The translations under genes were made by a program, and so were the position numbers. A DNA stretch of 64,000 bases, taken from Arthrinium phaeospermum (Eukaryota > Ascomycota > Sordariomycetes > Amphisphaeriales > Apiosporaceae). The DNA lies in NCBI GenBank assembly GCA_006503535.1, contig QYRS01000004.1:1054001-1118000 (forward strand), written 5' to 3'. Numbering within the stretch: position 1 is the stretch's first letter; the number at the start of each line of letters is the position of its first letter. The notes beneath the pieces were generated by a model, which saw nothing but the letters and a program-made list of their open reading frames with translations, had not been told where the DNA came from and did no database searches. Shown here in pieces: positions 20,893-31,254 of the stretch.

Positions 20893-22086
20893 TTAGTAGT
20901 AAAGCCCACACGCGTTGTTAAATGCTTGCTGAACCCTGGCGACGTGTTCCCGTTCGGCCGGACCCAGGTGCGGTAGGAAGTGGTCACGGGAATGAAGCCT
21001 CGGAAAGGGGACGCTATCTCGCAACAAAAGATGAAGAAAATTGGCCGGCAAGGTCAGAGTTCCCACACAGTACATGACCATGGTGTTAATGAGTTGAAGA
21101 TCACCCCAGTGGGCATAGTTCGATTGAGCCCCCATGAGGAAGTCAACGCCACCCATGATCAGCTGTATCACCATGAAACAGACGATCCACAATAAGAAGA
21201 TGCACACGGCCACAAGCAACATGACACCAACACCAAGAACTAAAAGCCAGATGGAGTAAACGGTCGGCCAGAGGTTGCCGGGGCCCAGAAGCGCCCCGAA
21301 CACTGCCACGACCGGGTCCAGCACTGCGTATCCTGTAGATGCATCCCTGTACGCCTTCAGGAGGGTGGTTCCGTTGAGGAGGGGTATGAGGTGTAAGCCG
21401 CACAGAGGGCGTATCAGGAGATACACGGGAAACAAGACTTGGTAGAAGGATTGGGAAAGCACTCGAGCCCCAAGGTCTTGGAAGAAAATATGAAAGGCCC
21501 GGTACCGCCGATTGACATGCTGTGAATGCGGCGCCCGCGCACGTCGGCGGACCTCGAGGGCGACGCCTGCGTAGAAAAGGGAGGCGCTTAGGAACACTTC
21601 CAGCGGAATGCGTTGCCACATGTCAGAGGCCCACTGCGAGGCGCTGCTGTCGTAGATGGGCCGCCGCTGCAGGAAGATGGGCAGGTACACGGATCTGATC
21701 GCCACGGGCGGAAGCGCCGTCGTCGGCATCCAGTAGGCGAGTCCGGAGAAGACGAAGCCCTCGACGTGGATCTGGAAGATCCGGATGACGTACACGATGT
21801 ACGGAATCAAAGGGTGGTGCTGGTCCCAATCCTCGCGGACCGGATGGCCGAGCCAGGCCAGGAACCTGCTGTCGATCTGCGAGTCCATTCTCGACTCGAT
21901 GAACTCATAGTACATTTCGGTTCGGACAGTAGTTATTACTTCGTTGATGATTTCATAGCAGACGGCCCAGAGAAACGTGCCGAGAAGGTGTGTCACCAGT
22001 TCATACTCTGTTTGTCTCAGATACCAACCCAGCGACAGCAGTGCGACGAAAGTGCATGCGACGAAGTCAAAATCGGACATCGCCAT
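20893..22086 (-). CDS. multi-pass membrane protein, unknown family
   Basis: 397-residue intronless ORF with two in-frame starts (22086, MAM; 22080, MSD). About eight hydrophobic segments are visible, among them FVACTFVALLSLGWYL, LVTHLLGTFLWAVCYEII, the IVYVIRIFQ to GLAYW stretch, VFLSASLFYAGVALEV, VLFPVYLLIRPLCGLHL, a long double segment at about 280-325 (WLLVLGVGVMLLVAVCIFLL) and VMYCVGTLTLPANFLHLLL. Loops carry RRRARAPHSQHVNRRYR and a C-terminal HLGPAEREHVARVQQ. The last part of the long hydrophobic run resembles wax-synthase/acyltransferase-type membrane proteins only in overall style; I do not claim the family. It is divergent from the single-pass gene at 22522 across a 435-base shared promoter. 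Confidence 0.6.
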   Translation of the reverse strand: MAMSDFDFVACTFVALLSLGWYLRQTEYELVTHLLGTFLWAVCYEIINEVITTVRTEMYYEFIESRMDSQIDSRFLAWLGHPVREDWDQHHPLIPYIVYVIRIFQIHVEGFVFSGLAYWMPTTALPPVAIRSVYLPIFLQRRPIYDSSASQWASDMWQRIPLEVFLSASLFYAGVALEVRRRARAPHSQHVNRRYRAFHIFFQDLGARVLSQSFYQVLFPVYLLIRPLCGLHLIPLLNGTTLLKAYRDASTGYAVLDPVVAVFGALLGPGNLWPTVYSIWLLVLGVGVMLLVAVCIFLLWIVCFMVIQLIMGGVDFLMGAQSNYAHWGDLQLINTMVMYCVGTLTLPANFLHLLLRDSVPFPRLHSRDHFLPHLGPAEREHVARVQQAFNNACGLYY

Positions 22087-22521
22087 GTTGGGCAGCGATT
22101 GACGATCACTTGAGTAGCTCTTGCTGGAGCGTTTTACAGGCCTTTCTTACCCTCTACCTCGCCCCCTTTTCATGTTATATACATGGCGGCTTTTCAACAC
22201 AGTATAGCTGTTATTGCACCCCTGAATATCAACAACTGGTGGTTTGTAAACAATTTCCATGTTCAAATTACTTTTCTTGTGTCTTGTTAGCGTTGGCTAG
22301 ACATTCCTTTGTCGTCAGCTTTCCTTTGACCGAGGTTTTGGAACATGAGCTTTGTTTCGCAACAGAACAAAGGCCGTCCTCGATGCTTTCAGACTGCCCG
22401 CCCGACTAGGATCCCGAGTGTAGTTCCACCGAGGACTCAACCCAGCCGACCAGCTCTTCGTCTCGAGGTCTTGAAGTAAACCCCTCAAAGCCTTTTAGTC
22501 CAATCCTGTTTGATCGTCAAT
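22087..22521. promoter_or_regulatory. shared divergent promoter region
   Basis: 435 bases between the multi-pass gene (minus) and the frameshifted membrane-anchored gene (plus). It contains CATGTTATATACATGG at 22171-22186, a near-palindrome with a central TATA-like core. Shared control is inferred from geometry alone. Confidence 0.3.
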
Positions 22522-23566
22522 ATGGTTCAAATAGATTATCTGCAGTTCGTGCTCCAGCTGCTCGAGTTTGACAGGATAGGACGCAGACACCCCAACTACC
22601 GCCTGGTCACCCAGCAGGATCTCGAGATCGCCCGGGACATCGCGCGGCGTAACGGGCTCGTGTTCCCCAGGAACCAACCCGTCAACATCCTCGAGCTGGT
22701 GGACGGCCCCAGGAGCAACCAGAAGGTCCGCCAAATCTTGGAGACCTTGAGGACCTTCGACCAGTACGACTACCCCACGCCCGAAGCTAGCGACCAGGAC
22801 ACTTTGGTCGACTCGGACGAGGGTGAACAGGATCCTGCGGTGCTCGCTGAGCAGGAAGAGCAGAATGGCTACGTAGAAGAAGCCCCCGCGGACCCCCCGC
22901 CAACAACGGAGCAAAATGGCCCCCCTCCACCGTCGTGGATATCCAGGTGGACGCCCACGATCATAGGCATCGTACTAGCCGTCACCGTCTGCGGCACCCT
23001 GCAGTACCTCCTCGGCAACCCTTCATCGTCTCCATCTCCGAACCCCCATCATCATCATCATCGAACCGGACGCTCCAACCGGACCCCTCCACCGCCGCCG
23101 ACCTCCCCTCGTCGTACTACTTCCTAGAGCCCCCCAAGACGCGCCGCGCGGGCAGCCACCTGACCCTCGAGAACGTGGACCCGGTGGTGCGGGCCCTCAA
23201 GCAAGCGACGACCGCGTCCTCGTCGGCGCAGGCGGGGCTGCGCGCCTTCCACCAGCGGTACCCTTACTTCGTGACGGGCACGACGGGCGCCGACGTGCTG
23301 CGGTGCCTGCAGGGCGGCTCCTACCACGGGTTCTACAAGCAGGCCAGGCAGATGGACCGCGTCTGCGCCATGGAGCTCGGGGCGAGATCGGGGCCGCGGT
23401 CCCCTTGGCCAAGTCGGGGCCGGGACTGCCGCCCGCGGTGGCGGCGCGGTGGGGGGAGGGGGACTGGATGTGGGTGGCGTCTTGTTTGGCTTGGACTACT
23501 TGCGAGAAGGTGCATGGGTGGGATGTGTTGCCTAATCGGGAGGATGATGAGGCTTGGGGGCCTTGA
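22522..23566 (+). pseudogene. single-pass membrane protein gene with two apparent -1 frameshifts
   Basis: Starts at ATG 22522 (the earlier in-frame codon at 22510 is TTG). Frame 1 encodes an N-terminal helical domain (VQIDYLQFVLQLLEFDRIG), an acidic Gln-rich linker and a transmembrane helix (WTPTIIGIVLAVTVCGTL) ending near 23015. The coding signal then moves to a second frame at about 23020-23025 (the CCC run) through the FLEPPKTRRAG and YPYFVTGTTGADVLRCL region. It moves again near 23383 (GGGG run) to a third frame ending at TGA 23566 with GDWMWVASCLAW and NREDDEAWGP. Both shifts equal one missing base in a homopolymer and neither place has usable intron signals. Either the gene is decaying or the sequence has two homopolymer errors. 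The family is unknown. Confidence 0.5.
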
Positions 23567-24140
23567 TTGGCGGGGGTCTTGTCGCACATCGGGCGGCAAA
23601 GGTTTTGTTTCAAATAATTCACCACTTGAGGTATCTCGAACCCCCATATATTGTTTATATATAAGGAGATTTGCCTTAGAAATAGAAGCTCAATCAATTC
23701 TTACTTGGTTTTACTCATGTCGAGCAGCACCTTGCAAGGTACTTAAACTTGTGTGCCAAAGACATCTATCAACCAACTACCAACATGGCTACACGTCGTA
23801 TTCAAAGCGGAGTCGACATGTAAGGAGTGATAGCACGATGTTGCTCTAATCATGCGTGTATACCGATTGCGTCGCTCATAATGTAACCCTATGGTGACTG
23901 CCAAGCTCCCTTTGCATGTATCCAACAAGTGACACGGTCCGAGGCGGGGAACTTCGGGTCACGGTTTGGCAGGACTCGACTTTTCCGAAAGTTGGCTCGA
24001 TCGTGACACGTATATTCAGAGGGATGCTCCGTCTTATCTTTCTCATAATTGTTGTGTGACGCGTCAAGCAATTCCATATTACTGGTGCCTTCGCCTCCAT
24101 CACTCAACCCCTGATCAATCACGGGCGTGACTCAACCATC
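23567..24140. other. intergenic region
   Basis: AT-richer 574 bases, 3' flank of the frameshifted gene and promoter of the tyrosinase gene. No further gene is recognised. Confidence 0.4.
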
Positions 24141-25410
24141 ATGCGCATCTCTCTTTGCGCGTCGGTCGCTCTCTTCGCACCCAGAATACAAGCTGTGCTG
24201 ACGGTGGACGAACTGCAAGATGCTCATGGCATTATGACCGAGCTCCAGAACCGGGCCACCGAGTCACTTCTGAAGACCAACACAGGGGCATCAGGGCGCC
24301 CAGTAGATGAGTGCTCCTTTGGCAACGCTCATGTCCGCCAAGACTGGTAATCTAGCTCCGATCACATTGCCACTTCACCCTACTTATCCTACTAAACGCA
24401 GGGAAAAGCTCGACCAGGAGCAAAAGCGTGACTACATCAAGGCCGTACAGTGTATGGCAGATTCGCCTTCCAGGCTAACTCAGTATGGGTGGACCAGCAA
24501 GAATCGGTACGACGACTTTGTCGGTGTGCATATCAACAAAACGACGTCCATTCATGCCACGGGCAACTTCCCGACTTACCACCGCTACTTCGTCTATCTG
24601 TGGGAAAAGGCGCTCCGCGACGAGTGCGGGTACCAGGGGTATCAGCCGTACTGGAACTGGTTCAAGTATGCCGACGACCTGAGCAAGTCGCCGGTCTTTG
24701 ACGGAAGTATGACCAGCATGGGTGGCGACGGCGAATACTTCCCCCATAACGGGAGCATGGGGGGTGGCAACACCATCTATTTCCCTCCCGGGAAAGGGGG
24801 CGGATGTGTCACATCAGGACCTTTCAAGTAAGCAGCGCCCTTCTGCCTATACATCTCATGTATGCTGACGTTTCCTTCAATCAGCCTCACTATCAACCTG
24901 GGCCCCATTACCCCCCGCATGGACGGCCTCCCCTCTGTCAGCAGCCTATTCGAATGGAACCCGCGCTGCCTGCGCCGCGACCTCACCATGGCCGCCTCCC
25001 GCTTCCTGAACGCTGAGAACCTTCTCAACATCACCGTCGGGGATGCGTCGCATAATATCCAGCTCTTCCAAGATGAGTTGCAGGGTGCCCGAACCGGGCC
25101 GGACTTCCTGGGCATGCACGGGTCCGGGCACTTCTCCATGGGCGCCGACGGCACCGACCTCTACGCCTCCATCAACGACCCGGCCTTCTGGCTCCACCAT
25201 GCTATGCTCGATCGCGTCTATTGGGTCTGGCAGGCGCTGCATCCGGCCGAGAGGGGCAGGATTGCGGGCGGGACGGTGATGCGCGAGCCCGACTCGCCGC
25301 CGGCGCAGCTGGGTGATTTGTTGGATGTCATGGGGTTGGATGAGAACAGACCGATCAAAGACTTGCTGGACACATTGAGTGGAACACCGCTGTGCTATAT
25401 TTACGAATAA
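24141..25410 (+). CDS. secreted short tyrosinase/catechol oxidase
   Basis: Type-3 copper enzyme that hydroxylates monophenols and/or oxidises catechols to quinones. Three exons, 24141-24346, 24402-24827 and 24885-25410 (introns 55 and 57 bases), give 385 residues. The N-terminus (MRISLCASVALFAPRIQAVL) is a signal peptide. The CuA ligands are probably His112, His120 (IHATGNF) and His129 (YHRYF). CuB has His289 and His293 (MHGSGHF) and His315 or 316 (FWLHHAMLDRVYWVW). It ends soon after CuB (PLCYIYE) and lacks the C-terminal lid domain that holds intracellular fungal tyrosinases inactive. That matches the short secreted group, often catechol oxidases. Monophenolase activity cannot be told from sequence. 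A laccase lies 4 kb away. Confidence 0.9.
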
Positions 25411-25745
25411 GCGGTGAGGTTGACTGCACTACAACCCCTTTTTAGGAGAGAACAAAACAACTTTATCGATTTCACTCACTTTCGCTGACACTCGGATTGA
25501 GAGTTCCCGTCCGCATCAGAATCTATCATCGCAGCTCCGAAGGAAGTTTCGTATATTTGCCTGTTTATTACAGCTGCGAGACCTATAACTTGAGATTGGT
25601 GTTAATACTGTCCGACCTTTCGTAAACAAAATAATGATGGATCAAGAACAACGACAGACGGACCAGAAAGCATTGAGCTAGTGGGTAAGCTCTGTTTGCT
25701 GTGCTGTAGCCAAAGGGTTTCGCTTAAGCTGGCGATGCTTCTCCG

Positions 25746-25794
25746 GCGATTATTCTCGAGCGATTATCCTCGGGCGATTATTCTCGGGTGATTA
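25746..25794. repeat. 14-bp tandem repeat, 3.5 copies
   Basis: GCGATTATTCTCGA, GCGATTATCCTCGG and GCGATTATTCTCGG are head to tail with a half copy GTGATTA. The copies differ by C/T and A/G transitions only. It lies immediately before the open frame leading to the RING relic. Confidence 0.65.
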
Positions 25795-25980
25795 ATATGC
25801 GCCGATTGAGCGCCGACGGTCGTCTCAGGATGGCCATTATCCGCTCAGAAGTGTTTCTTCGCAATTCCTTCGCGATCGTCAATGCCCGGAAAGTGAACGA
25901 TTTATTGAGACAGTCGATCTGCGACAGAGTTTACACCAACACGCGACCAATCCAGACAGCTTCGCCGATAGCTATGCAAG

Positions 25981-26163
25981 ATGGCTAAAGTCACACTAGA
26001 AAAGAAGACATGTGTGGCATGCGGAGACGAAATCCCCGGTCTGAAGGCAGAGGACGATGAGCGCGTGCTGAGCTGTGGACACATGTATTACTGGTTACGC
26101 GGAGTATCTTACGTAGTTGATCCGAGAATGCTCTTTTCAGGGGTAAGAATCAACAGCAATTGA
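25981..26163 (+). pseudogene. relic of a RING/RBR zinc-finger protein gene
   Basis: The short ORF opens with LEKKTCVACGDEIPGL, then RVLSCGHMYYW, the first CxxC and CxH part of a RING finger as found in fungal RBR (RING-IBR) ubiquitin ligases. The next Cys expected after CGHMY is Tyr here (TAC for TGC, a G-to-A change), and the frame soon ends without the rest of the domain. An intron from GTTACG (26093) to TTTTCAG (26139) is possible, but no downstream RBR coding sequence is seen. Best read as a truncated, decayed copy. Confidence 0.4.
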
Positions 26164-27387
26164 CACCCTGTACGTACCCTTGAGTCCCGTCAATCTGGTA
26201 ACCATGCGCCAAGATCTTCAAACGGCTAGGATTCTCCCATATATGTAGTAAAACGGCTCACTCATGAGCTTCAGAAGAAGCAATCGAGGTGAAAGGTTCA
26301 GTAGTACAATACCCGCGCAGCATGCGACGCTTTAGGCGAGTTCCTGTCAGTGTCCGGTCGTGCTGGTGGGGGGTCATAGTGCATTCGGCAACTATCTTGG
26401 CGGTTTCTCAGGTATCAAATGCTGGCCGGTCCGAAGTCATACGTTGGCCGCCAGTCAATCCCACGGGGATGCGACCCTGCCATGCATGCATGGTGTGTGC
26501 TTCTCAAGACTTTGTCCGGGGCACGCTCGGCCGTCTCTCCTCAAGGCCGGACAGGAACTCATCTCACGGAGGCGATCCGTCTTGTTGCCGATCCCATTAT
26601 ACTTTCCGCGACGTGCGCCGGCCCAAGCGACGGCGCTGTATGTAGTCTCGAGGATGCGCTGGCCACATTACGGACTCGGTGGCGCAGTCGGGAAGCACGC
26701 GGCCCAAGCGAATCAGACAGTTGAAGTTGTTTTTCGCTCTGGAGAATGGAAAGTTGCATCGCAGTCAAAGCGTCTCCTCTTAATAGGGTGGCTCGAAGTA
26801 CGGTAAATGTAAAAATGTTCCGAGGCAGATGCCGAAGGAGCTCGGTTGTTATTCATTCGGTTGCATGATCACCCATTCGCGAGATTGTGTTGTGGAACTC
26901 TTCGATGAATGTTACCTGTTTTCGCCATTGGTCGCAAGCTTAGTGGAGTTGTAGGTGCTGAAGCTAAGACGCAGCAGGACCTGGCGGTGGGCGGTTCTAT
27001 GTGAATTAGCCCAATACAACAATTGGCTCTTAGCACCCTCGGAAGGCCTATTGTCGACAGCCTCCACGAATTTGGACAGAATGTTCTCCCACACGTTGGA
27101 CGATGTATGAATACCTTCGGCAGTTGGACGCATGTCGCGCGAGTGACGTCAGCAACGGTGCGCCGAAAGAATTCTTGTTATGTGTTGAACGGGTGCTTTT
27201 TCTCGTATTCCAATGAAAACCCACCCCACTCTGGATGGCTAACGGGGTAGGGATCGTCGCCCACAAATCGGATCTCGGAGCCCCGCCCCCTGGCGATAGG
27301 TGAACGGCTTCAATCTCTTAAAGCGGACTGGTTTATGCCACCCATTCCGTCATCGTCTGGGCCGCTTTCCATGGGGAATTTCGTACA

Positions 27388-27394
27388 TATATAA
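27388..27394 (+). promoter_or_regulatory. TATA box of the AA1-like gene
   Basis: TATATAA followed by GGGGAC, about 165 bases upstream of the ATG at 27560, with a CT/CA-rich leader (27430-27555) typical of strongly expressed fungal genes. Confidence 0.5.
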
Positions 27395-27559
27395 GGGGAC
27401 ATCGGGAAACCAAGTCTTGTTGGGAGGGGGTTTCCAGTCATCCCGCACTCTCTCAGTACCCGTTCCAGTCTTCAAGCCCAACACGAACGAAGTCCATCTC
27501 CCAAACACCACTTCATTCGCCACAGACTTAAACTCCTCTTAACAAACCCAACCGTCAAG

Positions 27560-28123
27560 ATGCAGATCGCCATCGCCGCCGTCGTCGCCGCCCTGTTCGG
27601 CTCCAAGGCCGTGTCCGCGGCCCCGGCGCCCCAGGCCAGCGACGTCCGCGAGGTCCTGACGCTGAGTGGCTTCAGCGCCCACAAGGCCCTCGTCGCCCCG
27701 CGCAACAGCACCGAGACCAAGGTCGACAACATTAACTACAAGCTGACGGGCAGCCGTGAGGAGGGCACCTTCGGCGTCGCCTGCACGGCCGCCGCGGCCG
27801 AGGGCGCCGACGAGATCATCTACGCGCCCCAGATCTACAACTGCAACGGCGACGACGACCACGACTACTACTTCAGCGTCGTCGCCGTCAGCGACCAGGA
27901 CGTCTTCACACTCAACGTCTTCCGCGAGGTCACCACCGGGTAAGTTGTTGCGCTGTTTACCTAATATCTCAAGTGCATCGTCAGCTAACTTTCGTGTTTT
28001 CTTCGTAATAGCTGGGGCTACCAGGCTCAGGTCGAGGTCCCGACCTACTGCCACGCCGGCGGCAACGACTCCATGGCCTGCGCTCAGGTCGGTGGCGACG
28101 TTTCCGTCCCCATGCACCCTTAA
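27560..28123 (+). CDS. AA1-like (Alt a 1 family) small secreted protein
   Basis: Two exons, 27560-27939 and 28012-28123 (72-base intron with a CTAAC branch point), encode 163 residues. Signal peptide: MQIAIAAVVAALFGSKAVSA. The mature protein has the order of the Alternaria Alt a 1/AA1-like beta-barrel family: a strand INYKLTGS, the FGVACTAAA cysteine, IYNC before an Asp-rich turn, a YYFSVVAVSD strand, then VEVPTYCHAGG and the final MACAQVG. Four conserved cysteines fit two disulfides. Family members are secreted dimers known as allergens or as elicitor/defence-inhibiting effectors; the specific role here is not known. The family call is from pattern recognition, and spacing to the final Cys is as expected. 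Confidence 0.75.
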
Positions 28124-29288
28124 GCGCGTCGCGTCGGGATATAGGCGGGAGACAAAAAAATGTAATTCTAATGTATTCGATGAACTATGATGGGAGATGA
28201 GGAATGGACTCAAGGGAAACGATCAGATACCTTGAGCCAGGCAAACCCAATGATAATAGATAATGACCAATACTCATGCCTCTTAAGTTGGTCCAGTGAA
28301 TGTGGAAATGCTGTCGTGTGGTAATTGCAACGAGATGCTGACATTTTGAGTCGATACGATATGGACCATGTCTATTACACATCTCGCAGTTCGCAAGTTT
28401 GACACGTCAGATATGTATAGCCACGAGCTGAGGTTGTATTGGTCGTCTCCATCCTTGCTATAGCGGATTCGGTCGCCACAGTGACACAGATCCATCCCAA
28501 ACAAGGACGATCTTGGGCAGCTGATCATTTGTCACATAGGCAGATCTATATTTAGAACCATCAGCCCCCAGTAGAATGTGGAGATTTCTAGTCATGAATA
28601 TATTAGTTCTGCGAGGTCCCGTGAGGAGCACTGGGATATATGATAATGGACTGGGCTCGCTATCACGCACGCCTTTTCTGGTTGCACGGGGACAGGGGGT
28701 GTATTATTCCAAGAACTCAACAATTTACGTGCACTCGTAAAGGCGAGAAGAAATTATCTTCATGTCTCAGAATGACAAGCCTTGTGGTACGTTACACCTT
28801 TGCGGAAGCAGTCTTGTGAACGCCCCCCGGATGAGTGTATCGGGAGTTGCACTACACCCTTGGCAGATCTGTGTAACTCGGATCACCTGGGACCGCGCCG
28901 CCTCGGACGTCCGCAGGAGAGCTAGCCTGGTTCGGCAGAGCTGTCATCGCGTACAGCCCTGAGGATTTTATTCTGCCACATATCCGAAGACGCCACAACC
29001 GTGTAGGGTATGTTATTTAATATCACACATCCAAGGCACAACTGGTGATCAGCCGCCCCAAGCGGTTATGGCTGTCTTCTGGTGCCAATAAATGATGCAA
29101 AGTATGCGGAAATGACGATATGGTGGGAATGCACTCTTCCGGAGTGTGGTCGTGCTGGCCTTGGCAACTAGGACCCTCAAGTCTCGTTCCGAAGAATTTG
29201 CGTAGTATAAGTAGAAGGGCAGTAACTGATGAAAGCGAGGTAGGTAATTTCTGGGAACGATAAAATCTGGAAACCTACGCCTGCCGTT
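28124..29288. other. intergenic region
   Basis: AT-richer 1.16 kb between the AA1-like and laccase genes. No coding or RNA gene is recognised; the last 300 bases should hold the laccase promoter. Confidence 0.4.
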
Positions 29289-31254
29289 ATGCATGCCTCC
29301 GCGCCACTTTGGGGGCTACTCGCTCCTTCCCTGTTATTTGGTGTACTCACAACTGCGGCTCCTCCAACGAAACATGGGCCTCAGGCGCCAGGCAGTTGCA
29401 ACACACCGGGAAACCGACGTTGTTGGACTGATGGCTTCGACATCAGCACGGACTACTATACTTCTTTTCCCGATGGCGTGAACAGAGAGTACACCTTCGT
29501 GCTCACCGAGCTTGACAACTGGACTGGCCCCGACGGCCACGTCCAGGAAAAGGTCATGCTTGTAAACGGGCAACTGCCTGGGCCGGCAATCACTGCAAAC
29601 TGGGGAGACACAATCACTGTCCATGTGACGAACAATCTGAGAACCAACGGGTAAGACCGGCACACCTTGATTCCCGCATACACCCATGATGCTAATCCGA
29701 CATGACATCAGAACATCGATGCACTGGCACGGCATCCACCAGCGTCTTACCAATATCCAGGACGGCGCGAACGGTGCTACGGAATGCCCTCTTGCCCCAG
29801 GTCAGAGCAAGACCTATCGATTTCGGGCAACACAATACGGTGAGTAAACCTGCATATACTTTTCAGGTGATGAACATATTTATTGACAACACGGTATCCA
29901 CGTAGGCTCGGGCTGGTATCACTCCCACTTCTCGGCCCAGTACACGAACGGCGTCTTTGGTACCATACAAATTAATGGCCCATCCTCGGCAAACTATGAC
30001 ATTGACTTGGGAGTGCTGCCAATTTGGGACTACTATTACTTCACAGCGGACCAAGGCGTCAAACTGACGCAGGGCTTCCCTATCCCACCAGATAGCAACA
30101 ACGTGCTGATCAACGGAACGAACATAAACCCATCAAATCCAAGTCAGGGGAGATATGCGGTCATCAAGTTGACCCCCGGCGCCGTCCACCGCCTGCATCT
30201 CATCAATCCATCCACCCAAAACAATTTCCAGGTATCTCTGGTGGGACATAGCTTCACCGTGATAGGCACCGACTTCGTGCCCATCCAACCCGTCACGATG
30301 GACACTGTGTTTCTAGCGGTAGCCCAGCGCTATGAGGTCCTCATCGACACGCGGGGCAAGCCGGTCGACAACTATTGGTTCAACGTGACGCTCTCGGCGA
30401 CGGGGCTGTGTGGCACCTCCAAGAACCCTGCGCCTGCAGCCATAGTTCGCTACGACGGCGCCTCCGCGACCAAGCTGCCCACCAACCCCGGCAAGCGGCC
30501 GACCGACACCCTGTGTCAGGACCGTGGCGACTACTCGCCCATTATCCAGCGTAGCGCCCCTCGCGAAGGCTTCACGCCGACCGTCGCGGCGCAAGACTCC
30601 CTGCCCGTGTCGCTGACTTTCCCGCCCGAGTCCAAGACGGTCAGCTGGTACGTCAACGGCAGCTCCATGGACGTGGACTGGGGGATGCCAACCCTGGACT
30701 ACGTGCTCTCCCACGCGCCGCTGTGGACGATCCCGCGGCCCCGCAACGTCGTGCGCGTCGACAAGCCGAACGAGTGGACCTACTGGGTGGTGCAGAACCT
30801 GTCGCCCGTGCCGCACCCGATGCACCTGCACGGCCACGACTTCATACTGCTGGGGCGGTCGGACCCGCTGCGGGCGGCGCTCTCGCTGGCCGAGCTGCTG
30901 GCGCGGCTCCTGTTGGGCGACCTGACGCCGCTCACGCGCGTCTTCAACGCGGCCAGCGGCGGCGACCTGGGCCGGCTCACCTTCAACAACCCGACGCGCC
31001 GTGACACGGTCATGCTGCCCGCGCTCGGCTACGTGGTGCTGGCCTTCGCGGCCGACAACCCGGGCAACTGGCTGTTCCACTGCCACATCGCGTGGCACGC
31101 GAGCGGCGGGCTGGCGGTCCAGTTCGTCGAGCGCGCGGGCGAGCAGGAGGCGCTGATCAGCCCCGAGGACCGGCGGCAGTATGGCGAGACTTGCCGGCAG
31201 TGGAGGGCGTATTACCCGACGGACCCTTATCGGAAGGAGGATTCGGGACTGTAG
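29289..31254 (+). CDS. secreted ascomycete laccase (multicopper oxidase)
   Basis: Oxidises phenols by one-electron steps and reduces O2 to water at four copper ions. Exons 29289-29650, 29712-29839 and 29906-31254 (introns 61 and 66 bases) give 612 residues. Signal peptide to about residue 23. Copper motifs: HWHG (125-128), WYHSH (168-171), HPMHLHGHD (467-475) and HCHIAWHASGG (555-565), so all type-1, 2 and 3 ligands are present. The protein ends in EDSGL; the terminal DSGL is the C-terminal plug of ascomycete laccases that blocks the oxygen channel. Unusual is a roughly 25-residue Leu/Ala-rich insertion after GHDFILLGRSD (LRAALSLAELLARLLLG), between the third and fourth copper motifs. It may be a real loop or unspliced sequence, though its frame is clean. 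Confidence 0.93.

Larger units (their letters stand above)
25411..27559. other. 2.1 kb gene-poor interval with repeat and RING relic
   Basis: Holds a 14-bp tandem repeat (25746-25794) and a RING-type zinc-finger remnant (25981-26163), both listed separately, and the AA1-like gene promoter at the right end. Open frames at 26289-26806 show no domain. Confidence 0.45.
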
